From Archegozetes longisetosus (Eukaryota; Arthropoda; Arachnida; Sarcoptiformes; Trhypochthoniidae), in NCBI GenBank assembly GCA_018873245.2, contig JAEMBT020000009.1:16115794-16179793 (forward strand): DNA of 64,000 nucleotides. The letters run 5' to 3'. Below the pieces are notes generated by a model. The model was not told the DNA's origin. It saw nothing but the letters and a program-made list of their open reading frames with translations, and made no database searches. Position 1 is the first letter of the stretch. Each line of letters begins with the position of its first letter. A program made the position numbers and the translations under genes. Below, one piece after another: positions 23,923 to 35,900 of this stretch.

Positions 23923-26900
23923 ATGCCTCCCGTCAGGAATGAAGACGAAGATAATAACAATAATAATGGTAACAATGATAACGATAATAATAATTACAAT
24001 AAAACTAACGGAGAAAATAGTGATAAAAGTGAAAATGAAACTGAGACTTCAGATGAAAAGAAAAGCAAAGAGATTGAAGATAAAGAGAAAGATACTGATA
24101 AAAAGTTAGACGAAGGCTTTGTTAGTGATGGCAGTGAGAAAAAAGTAACTAAACCTCAAAGTCATAAACAACTCAATGGACAAACTTCGCCTAAAAGACC
24201 AGTCGCTCAAAATATTTATGAGAATCTTCCGGTTTCGCCCAAGAAACCTGCCGCTGGGCCTCAGATGCAATTCTTGCAACAGGTCCAACTGAGCGATGCC
24301 ACCAAATCGGAGCCTACTCAGTATTTAGAGAGTGAAAAACGATTAGCCCCTGCCCCTAAAGACATCTACGGCACATTCCCTGCCTCTCCTATCAAGTTTC
24401 CAGGCTCGAAAACACCCGTTCAAAAGCTACAAACTGTTAGTCTTCAAGAGGCCCAGAGAGAGGCCGAAAGAGCCAAGCTAGAGCTCACTGATGGTAGATT
24501 TTTCAGACATGAACCAACCAAAATTTTAGAACAAATCCATGTCTCTATACCTGTCCAACAGTTGGACATCAGAACTCCCGTTCATGTCTCACAGTCGCCA
24601 TCGCCGCCAAGGTATAGACCCACTCCATCAAAACCGTTACCACAAACCACGTTATATCCAAAAACTGTTAAATTAGAACCAATCAAATCGAGATCGACTT
24701 CACGTTCGCCTGAAATTCCATTACAATTATCTCCGCAGTTGTCGAGGCGACCATCTCCGGCACCATCGCCGAGACCGTCACCAAGACCGTCACCGAAACC
24801 ATCACCGAAACCATCACCAGTTCCATCACGTTCCCCATCCAAAGAGAGAGAAAAAGTGCCGATTCCTGTGCCATCTCCAAGGCCTTCCAGACAAGACATA
24901 CCATCAAGAAGGGAACTCTCAAAATCGACAAAAGACACGCCATCAGTATCAGTATCGAGGGAATCAGAAAGATTCCAAGCAAAGATAGATCTCCAGCTCA
25001 GAAGACGCCTAGACAGCCACCGCCTTCACTGAAGAAACAGCCACTAATACAACAATCACCGGCAGTATTAGAAGCATCACATATGTCAGAAGTGATAGCT
25101 ACACCATCACCAGTGAATAAAAACAAAGGACCAGCAGATTTCAGCCATAAGTTGATAGCGTTGTGTCGTAAAGGAGATTGGGTCGGAGTCGACACTGTTA
25201 TCAAATATGCCATTAAGCATAATGTTGATCCTGATCTTACTGCTGTCTCTGAGAATTCTGGATGGTCTCCTGTCATGTTTGCTGTTAAGGATAATCGCAT
25301 ACAGATTGTTGAGCAGTTGTTAGATCTTGGATATCCTGTCAATACTAGAGCTAAGGTATTGTTTTTCGTTGAAATGTATTTTAGATGTGTTTGAAGTTTG
25401 TTTGAAATTTGTTCAAAATATGTTCAAAAGCTATTCAAAATCTATTCAAAATCTATTCAAATCTATTGAAGATATTTTCAAAATCTATTAGAGCTTTTAT
25501 TAAATTAGATCATTAATAAGGCATAAAGCAACCCATAAGATATTAATAACGATAATACCAAGTTAATCAACTGATTCATTATGCAAACAATGTATAAATA
25601 ATAAGGGTGTAAGTTCAAGAGCTTATTAGCTACTATTAGTTCGACTAATACATATGCTAATTTTGGTTATGCTTCGATTTATAGTTCATATGGGGTTAGG
25701 TACTTATATGTTTATAATGTTACACAATGTTCAGCTACAAACTGAATATACTACCAATCGCACTAAATTATTTCAAGTAAAGCTAGGAATAGCGTAGAAG
25801 AAATACAATGGTAACCACTTAATTGTCTAAGCTAACCTAGCACTACATCAACCATAAACTGAAATACAACCTGAATTATCATTTAGAGCCACTTCAGGCT
25901 TATCAAAGAGTTAGTCTTTGGCTCTAGCGATTATTCATCTCCAATGGGTTAACCTAACCCAAGCTGATCTAACCTAACCTAACCTAACCCAACCAGATTG
26001 CAAGTTGAATCTTCATATTTTAATGAATAAAGCATGAATTAGTTAAAATAAAAATAAGCGACTATTTCCGATTGATTTAATAGCTATTGTAGGATTAGTT
26101 GGCTAATGAACAAAATAAAATAAAAGTTTCCGTTGATTCACTGATGAGCTCGTCTTAGGATTAGACAATTTTCGACTCAAGTTGTAATGAATTTTGCTTT
26201 AGTAAAATATCGGACTTTATATTAATAAATGATGCTTTAATTAATATAATTCTTTTCTATTTGATGAGTAATTGAAATGTTCAGCTTTTTATCTATGGCA
26301 AAATGAATAGATTTTGTATCTGAACTAATTCCGAACTAATATAATTATCTTCGACAAAAAGTCAAATAATTAATTTAGATCTCATCTGATTAACTGATAT
26401 ATAATGAAAAAAGTAAAACAAAATGCTAATAACAATAAATAAACATATAATTAAAATATAATACAAATACTTTATTTAAAGGATGGAATCACAGCATTAC
26501 ATTTAGCATGTGCATACGCTCGTGAAGACACTATAAGATTACTACTAGCACGAAAAGCTGATCCACTATTAAGTGGTGGAGTGAGTCATCAGCAACAGTA
26601 ATTATTAGTTAATATTGTTTTTTGATTATTATTTGATTTTTTATTAGGAGAAGAATCAATTGGCGATTCATGTGTTGGCTCAGAAGGCTACTGGTGCTGT
26701 TGTTGTTCCACTTCAACTTATATTAAAGTCTTGTCCTAAAGAAGTTCGTCTTACGCCTGATTCCGTAAGTTCTTTATTACTCTTTAGTTGTGAATAATTC
26801 AGTGAACTAATTAATGAGTATAACAAAATTTATAGTTGAAATTTGAAATCAATAACATACTTAAGGTGTGTAAAATAACATAGATACTCTAGGTGTAAGC

Positions 26901-29900
26901 CAAATACAAGATAACAGATACTAAAATTATAAACTAAATACAAAATGAAAGAAGAAATGAATTAACAAATTATACTATGAATTGTTGTAGTAACTAGTGC
27001 AAAATAGTGCAGAAATGATGATAAGCTATCCATATATAACTACTACTCAACTAATTCTTTATTATGTACTACGTTTGACCCGAATAATTACATGCTTTTT
27101 AGATAATAGTTTTATTCTCTTTCTAGCCAATTCTCCATACAGTTGGAGATTTGAACTTTGATAATCTAATTTTTAGGTCCAATCGCATTTTAGATATAAT
27201 CGTAATTTTCTAGATCCAGAATTTTTCAGTTCCAGAATATTTTAGTTCCAGAATTTTTTAGTTCCAGAATTTTTTCAGTTCCAGAATTTTTCAGTCCCAG
27301 AATTTTTCATCTCTCAAATAAATTAAAATATGTGAACATGAGTATGAAACATAACTAAAAGAATAATCCAATGAGACACAACCAAAACGAGATATACTCA
27401 AACAAAATACATATATTTCTTATTAGTCCAATCTTTAATAATCTTAGTAGGAACCAAATCAGTCCACTTAGGATCACTAATAATCTTCGCAATTTTCAAT
27501 ATTTTATCGCTTAATTCAGTTTTAGATATATCAGCATGTTCATTATGCTCATGTTTAGTACTAAGCATAAAATTATAGCAATATAGAATTAGTATAATAA
27601 TAACTAATAATGTCCAAAAATAGTCAATACTTATACTATTTAGTTTAAGTTTACTCTTGTTTCTTCTCCTTCTGTGAGACATATTCTCAATAAATACCAT
27701 TTTCTATTGGTATACAACAATAATATACCTTTTTTAGAGTAAATCAATAATGAATACAATATTTAATAATTCGTTCTATGTCTCATTTGGTGCAACACAA
27801 ATACATCTGATTATATTGACACACATATATTAATAATGAACTGTTATATCACTTTTATAGTATGCTTCTGTTATCAGTTCTTTTTTTGTTATCATATTTT
27901 CTATATTTGTGCTTCAATTCTAGGTAGACTTTTACAGAATATTATGTATATGTGCTAGCATTGAAGATCAAGTTTTACAGAATATATATATATATATATG
28001 AGTTATAATTAAAGAGATCTTAACCTAAAAACCCATACAATCTAACATATAATATGGTTATACTATTGAGATAACAATTAAAGGGATCTTAACCTAAAAA
28101 CCCATACAATCTAACATATAATATGGTTATACTATTGAGATAACAATTAAAGGGATCTTAACCTAAAAACCCATACAATCTAACATATAATATGGTTATA
28201 CTATTGAGATAACAATTAATATTAATTTAATTATAGGATGGAAACATAGCTTTATTTCTAGCATTAGAGACAGGCAACCATGGTGTATGTCGTGAATTAC
28301 TAAGTCTTATCGGTAAAGAACAAACTGCTTATAAGAGACCTGATACTGGTGAAACTGCTGTACATCTTGCTATGAAGAAGAAGGATTTAGATATGTTACG
28401 ACTTATTGTTGATAATGGTGGTAGTGTTGATGCTCAGAATGTAAGTGTTTGGAGAGGTCTCTTCTTCTATTCTTGTTTTATCTATAAAATCATGCTTCAG
28501 GTTATGCATGTCCAGTGTCGTAGTCAAGTTGGGGTCTGGGGCACATTTGAAGCAAACGTATATTAATATATTAGTTAATTAGTTATTAAACCTTTAATGT
28601 TCGATAATAAGTAGTCGTTTGCATCAAATAAGTACAGTTTCGAAGCTTTTTATGCACTTTTTAAAAATCTGTGGGGAGCTACGGCCCCCGCTGGCTACGG
28701 TTGCGTATAATTTTTTTGCTTATGATCTCTCAATGCAAACGTTTTATTCGCATATAATGACATTTCGCAAACCCCACTGTGAACAAGTTAAGGCTCATAA
28801 GCAGCTAATTATAGCTCATACATAGAACTTGAGATATGCTTTTAGAGATCTATATGTCACCTATCACTTCAAACTTTAGTATCTTGTAAGTTACAGTCAG
28901 TTTGATATAGCCTCAAGGCTTAATATTCTTTATTTCTTTCTGACTGTCACAAGTGCTGAACAAATCAAATATAGATTTTTAGTCTATTCAGCGAACTGTT
29001 ATATAACAAGTTTTGACTTAAGACACTATTGATGATAATTAGAAAGAAGGACAAACGGCTTTGCATATGGTTGCGACTACAGGCGAAGAAGCCTTTATAA
29101 AGTTCTTGCATATGGCTGGAGCTAATCCTAACATTCAAGACAAGTTCGAACGAACTCCACTCCATTTGGCTACAGAAAATGGTCACATGAAAGCAGTCGA
29201 CTTTCTCACTGAGAAATTCAGAGCATCAGTACATGAAAGGACAAAGGTTGGCAATTGATCTGTTTCACTCTAATTTTGATCATTTCTAGTCACTGTTCGT
29301 TTAGACATTTTCGTGTTTGTCCCTTTATAGTGTTGTACAAATTGGATTTAATGGGTTTTTATAATGCTTTTTAGACTTTTTGTTAGACTCCTATTAAAGT
29401 GTTTTTAAAACTCAACTTTTATTTCAACTTTAGCTACTATAGTAGTTTTAAATTGAAGTTCAGATTTTTATCCAATCTAAAATGTTTTATTCTGAGGATA
29501 TTGAACTGTACAGATAGTTGAGTATACTTCATATAAAAATCTATCATTCTGATAAAATCTACAACTATTAGAGTCCATAAAAGTAATATGTTTGTGGTCA
29601 GTCGACATTCTGACACATCAAACAAGCACTAAATAGATCTATAAATGTACTTGAAAGTGTTTAGCAGTATTCAGATGAATCATTACTGAATCAATAATTA
29701 TCTATTTAATACTAAATCTATAATTGAATCATTGCATTCAACGGATATGTCAATGCTATTAGGTAGACATGTGCATCACACATCCGTATCCGCGTCATTT
29801 GACGGATACAGGTATGAAAGTTCGAGGATACGAGTAGATGGGGGTTGGGTACGGGTGCGGGTGCAACAATTTCTAAAGATGCACATTTCTACTATACACG

Positions 29901-32900
29901 CGGTTCTCCATTTCTCCTAATTTCGAAATTTTCTAACTTTAGCGAAAGTATCAATTCCGGAAACTTTTGAGAGGGCTTCCTCGAACCCCTAGTATCCCCA
30001 CCACTGTCAGATACTAAACATTGACGATTTATTCAGCCTTTTGAGGTTAAGGAAAAATTCAAGGCATCAGAAGTTGTACTGAATTAGTAAAAATTAAAAA
30101 AGTATCTGCCACATTCAAATTCTAACAAAATTACAGTTAGTTTTCTCAGCATAAATTTAAGACAGATTGGCATTTTATCTTTCAATAAATAAGAATATCG
30201 AATCTTAAGATAAAACTAACATTTAGTTTGTATATTATAAAAATGCTATTTGAGCAAATCAGATTTAGTGAAAGTGAGTCCGATCAAGTGAAATTCGATC
30301 AAACGAAATTCGGTCAAACGGAATTCGACTAAACGAAGTTCAGTCAAACAGCACATAATCTTACATAAACAGCAAACAGTACACTATTGATTAAAACTAG
30401 GCTGACCAGATTTTTTTCAACTAAGACTGGAATTTCATTAAAAAAAATACTAATAAAAAATGGACAAAACTCAACACTAATTTTTTCCAACTATTTTATT
30501 CGGAGGAATCATTGATTATATTTGAATTACATCTTGACTGGATTTGACGTATTTTAATAGTTCGAAAACTGGACAATCCAGTCCAAAACCGGACGTTCTG
30601 GTTAGCCTAATTAAAACTGCTATAAAGTTTGACTTAAATCATAATATTGATTAAGTTGTTAAACAATTGATTTTTACTCAAAGGTTCAAGTTTGAACCTC
30701 GAATAGAATATAGTTTAAATAAAACATTGCTATAAAAATTGCAATTTTGAATGACATCGACTCAAAAATCGATAAAACACCAAAAGCTGAAATGCTATTC
30801 GTAATATTTTTTAACAAATAGTCATTCATCTATATGGGTTTTCAATCTAAAAAGGTGTTTTATATAAGCTGTTGATAGACTAAAGACACGATTTGACAAC
30901 ATAGAATCGCAATATCAAAGCTATAATAACTATGGTATCTAACATAAACTTACAAACACAAACAGTTACTGAGTTAACTAAAACATAAAATAATATAAAC
31001 ACTATGATAGACATATTGATGACTTAATAATTGGAATGATGCAAATTGAGTTAAAAACGAGTGTATGCTTTAGTGGTTCATATATTATCTAACCTAACCC
31101 AATCCAACCTAACCTAACCCAACCTAACCTATATAGTTATCGCATTACACTAATTCTTCTTATTTATATTAGCAGATAGTCCTTTTTTCGTATTGCTTCT
31201 ATTTGAGTTTTAGTTCCTTGTTAGATTAGTGGTTAATTAGTTAAGCCTTTTAGGTCTATTTCTAATCAGTCGCTAAATTTATACTTAGCAGTAGTGTGCC
31301 TTTGAATATGAAGTTTTGTTAGTTAGATGTAGTAGTTGCTACAGAATGAAGTAAGAATAGATAGTAGATTTAATTCAGATTTAAAACTATAAGATAGTAG
31401 GTTTTAATCGAATAGTATTTGGTTATATACTATTAGAAATATGTGATATCTAAGTCATATAACAACTATTTGACTAAATCAACAATAGTTTAAAACTGAA
31501 TAAAAACTTATTTATTAGAACAAACAATTAAATGAATTAATTATCAGCAAATGAGTTAAAAGAATATAACCTAAATTATGAAATTTCACTTTTAACTTAA
31601 CTCAACTGAACATATGAAGAGCTTATTTTCAAAAGGGCTTAAGTACCTATATTATAAGGTTGGTTACTTTGAGCGCCCACTCTGATCTTTACGGGACTTT
31701 ATAATATAGACGCTTAAGCCCTTTTGGAAATAAGCTCTTCATATATTACCTAACACTTGTCATTAATTTATAATTATTTCTGGTTCAGTTAAGCTATGTA
31801 TATTACGTTAGAATGTAGTATTATTATAGATATTATACCTTAGTACGTGATTCCAATTTTATATTTCTCCCTTTTTCTCCTTTAAACAGGTCAAAACTAT
31901 TAGTTTATATATTTCTATCTCTTCTTGTTACTTATATTGTTTTCTCAATTCATTTCTCACTTAATTGCTCTGTAGAGATTGTCATTCAGTCACTTTGATC
32001 AGTTTAGAATCCATTAATTATATATTACTGTATCGTATAAGTTTAGATAATAGACCGATTGTATATTGTTACAGGATGGTAGCACTTTAATGCATTTGGC
32101 TTCTGCTGCTGGTCATCCTGGAACTGCTATGGTTTTTATGAAGAAAGGCGTTGCTTTACATATGCCTAATAAAGTAACTCACACTTTAGCTAATTATTTG
32201 TCTGTTTCGTAGTCTTATGTCTTCTGTCTTAGGATTTCTGACCTAACCTAACTTATACTTCATTATAATCTGAGACTTAGTTCTTATCTCTTCGTGAGAC
32301 TTAAGTAAAATAATTTTTAATTTTGAGAAAAATTACTTATATATCCGAATATAAAGAAATATTTAGTAAAATCGAATAAATATTTACAAATGATGCTTTT
32401 AATAAATATTTTTATAATTTTAAAGTAAGGCTTACTTAAGTTTACTTAAGTTAAGGGAACATAATACTTATAAAGCAGAGGTGAGAACTATGTTTCAGTT
32501 CGTAATGAATATCTATAGTATCCATCTGTCAGATCTCAAAATTGAATCAAATTTAAGATATATCACGACTATATATTGCAATTATTACCATAGGCTGGAG
32601 CTAAACCTATTCATATGGCCGCGAGTCGTGGCCACACAGAAGTGGTTAAAGCAATTGTACAAAAGGGTGAATCAGTAGACGCAAAAACCAATGTAAGAAT
32701 GAAAAGAATTAGATAAAAGGGAAAATATGGAGAATAGAAGTAATGATTTTGAATTATAATTCAGGAAGGGTTTACTGCGCTTCACATAGCAGTGCAATCA
32801 GGTCACGCACAGGTTGTCGAAGCACTTCTAGGTATGGGCGCAGCCGTTCAGTTGAAAGCTGGAAAAAATGGTGAAACTCCACTTCACACCGCTGCCAGAA

Positions 32901-35900
32901 TACCAAATGGCAAACAATGTGTTGAAATGCTGATCAAAAGTGGCGCTCAAATTAACGCCATCGAAGATGTAAATCCGTTTTCTTTCTTGATCTAACCTGA
33001 GCTGAACTGAGCTAACCTAACCTAATCTAACCTAATCTAACCTAATCTAACCTTACTTATTATCTATTGTAATGGTTGCGGTCTGCACTTTCAGAATGGA
33101 GAAACTCCTTTACATTTCGCTGCCAGACAGGGCTTTTTAGAAACTACCAAATTACTACTTGAAGATAAAGCTAATCCTGCTCTTCAGAACAATTCTGGAG
33201 AAAATGTTCTACATATTGCTGTTAAAGATTGTCACTATCCTATTGCTGAAGTTTTAATACAACATGTTGTCAATACTTCTTCTAAAGAAGATGCTAAGAA
33301 ACTTGTTAACCAACAGAACAAAGTAAATCTTACTTATTCACATCAAATTTTATGTTTTCATATTAGGTGTCATTCTGTAAAATATGTCTGTACGTGTCGT
33401 AGGGTCAGTGCTATCTGTATAAAGTTACATCTGTAATGTTATTTGAGTTAGAGATAGAACCTTATAGTACTCACCCGATGATATGATTAACTAATTTATA
33501 AGAACAGACTAGATAGACTCATATGAACGAACATTTATTTAATTGTTCAGTTAAAAACAATTGAACTACATGTTTAACTTAAAGAGTAATTTACTATATT
33601 GGTATAGTCTGGAGACAGTTCAGTACATTACTCTGGAAATCTATTAACTAAAAATGCCCATTATCCTAATGAAGATAGAGATATGATGAGATTGCTTTTG
33701 CAAACTGGTGGCAACGCTTTCTTAGAAACTATTGAAGTAAGCCTAACTATTTATCTACATAGCTTAATTATTATGTTTTCTAATTTTTAGATTTTATGCC
33801 TTTTTATGCATTTAGCATAATTATGCTATTTTATGCCTTTTTATGCATTTAGCATAATTAGGCTATTTTATGCCTTTTTATGCTTTTAACATAATTCTTT
33901 AGCCTTACTTATCTCTAAACAACTCCTTTATATACTCTACTAATCTCTAACTTTTTATACCTATAGAAAGGTGAAAACCCAGTTCATTGTTGCTCGAAAT
34001 CCGGTAATACAAATACATTACAAGAGATAATAAGTCTTCATCAGCCGATTGATGCACAAATAGCGTGCAATAAACAAGCAAAGGTATAAGTACGGATTAG
34101 AATGCAAACAATAAATAAGACTTAAACTTAAAAATAATAATTTAAATTGACTATAGAGCGGATGGCCGCCACTCTTCTATGCTTGTTCTCATGGACACGC
34201 TGATATCATTCGTATGTTACTTAATCAAAATGCTAGGGTTGATGTCTTCGATGAGGTATGTTTAATATTCTACTTAATGTCGAATCATAACCTGGATTTT
34301 TCTGTCATAATACGGTCATTTCCGTTTTTAGTTAATCTTCAGTATAAGCCTGATTTACGTATACTTCTGTACGGAATTTAAGAAATTTATGTTCAGTATA
34401 ATATTCAGTATAGCGTTCACTATAAATAGAATCGACTGTATTAGCAGGAAAACATTCCAAACTTACGATAGTGATTTAAATAAATAGTTTTTATTCAAAA
34501 TGTTACGTCTGTCATAAATATCTGGTATTATATGAAATCAACAATCATGTACTCTTCCATTACTTTCATCTCCAACTGACTACTTTGAAGATCCCATAAA
34601 CAGCTATATTTAATATTATTTCAGTTAGAGATAACACTTTATAGTACTATATATGTCGTATTTTCTAAGTCAAGCTACTTTCAGGTTATGGTTCAATCGA
34701 AGTTTAGTGAGGATTGAGTTTGAGCTGATTCAACAAAAGCTAGGACTACGTACAATATTAATGTAGATTTTGAGCATAATAAATAAAAACTAGTCTACAT
34801 TTGAGACATTTATTGCCTAAATTCTAGTTTCAGTATGAAGAATAACGTGTTTTATTAAATAAGTCTTATTCTATGTCTTTGTAAGTTTGTGAATACTAAA
34901 ATGTTTCATAAGTTCCAAAGACATTATTTTTGCCATTATTTTGATAACACAAAACACTTGAATTACTAATTAAATCAAATATTGCAAACTTTTTTTAATA
35001 ACTTTTAATCAATTTTTAGATATCGAGTTCTAGTTTAATCCAAAAATCTATTATCCAAATAAGTAACTGATAATAAAAACATAATATCTTTAAACCAAAA
35101 GAGAGGTCAGGCAGCACTTCACATCGCAGCAGAACTAGGACACGAAGAAGTAGTAGACATACTACTAGAATCGAACGCATTCGTCAACGTGCGAAACAAA
35201 CATGGAATGACACCATTGCATTTAGCTGCTAGAAGAGGCTTTAATACAATTGTTAAACAGTTGGTCTTAGAACATGGAGCTTTATTGGATGCTTTTACTT
35301 TGGTATTGTATATTTTATTTTTTTTACATTCTAGTCCTGTTATAAGTGTCTTGTATGAGTCAGATTCTGAGCTTAGCTAGATCTAGTGTATCTGACTCAG
35401 CCAGATTCACTGTATCTGAACTCAGCCAGATTCATCGTAACTGAACTCAGCCAGATTCACTGTATCTGAACTCAGCCAGATTCACTGTATCTGAACTTAG
35501 TCAGATTGAGACTCATATCTGAACTTAGTCAGATTGAGACTCATATCTAAACTCAGCTAGAATCAGATTCACTATATCTCAACTCAGCTAACTATCGATT
35601 CTGTGTTTGATGCAGAACATAGTGTTCAGTGATAGAGAACAACTGTTGAAAAATAAGCAGGTAGACAATAAAGGGATTAGAATGTAAAATGAACTTGACT
35701 AAAAGATAAAGAAAAAAGGGAAAATCAATACAGTATGATAATCTCTATAGTATTATTCTATCTATGTCTTACTAAAACGTATTTTCTCACTTTTATCTTT
35801 ATGCTATTTCTTTTATTAGACTAAACAAACGCCTCTTCACTTGGCAGCTGAAAATGGACAGCTAGAAGTCTGTAGCACATTATTGAGCATGAAAGCTGAT

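Larger units (their letters stand above)
26765..28236. other. NompC intron with a nested antisense ORF and a triplicated 69-bp repeat
   Basis: 1.5 kb intron between ankyrin exons. It contains an agttccagaattttt repeat at 27215-27310, the antisense ORF at 27398-27700, a short AT microsatellite near 27980, and a 69-bp tandem triplication that ends about 17 bp before the next acceptor. Confidence 0.75.

Noticed and set aside
24582..25342. Long minus-strand ORFs opposite the NompC 5' exons
   Set aside because: They mirror the Pro-Ser codon repeats and the ankyrin coding sequence on the plus strand.
23923..25355. NompC as a pseudogene because of the frame change in its first exon
   Set aside because: A short phase-0 intron explains it, and all 21 downstream exons are intact with consistent phases.
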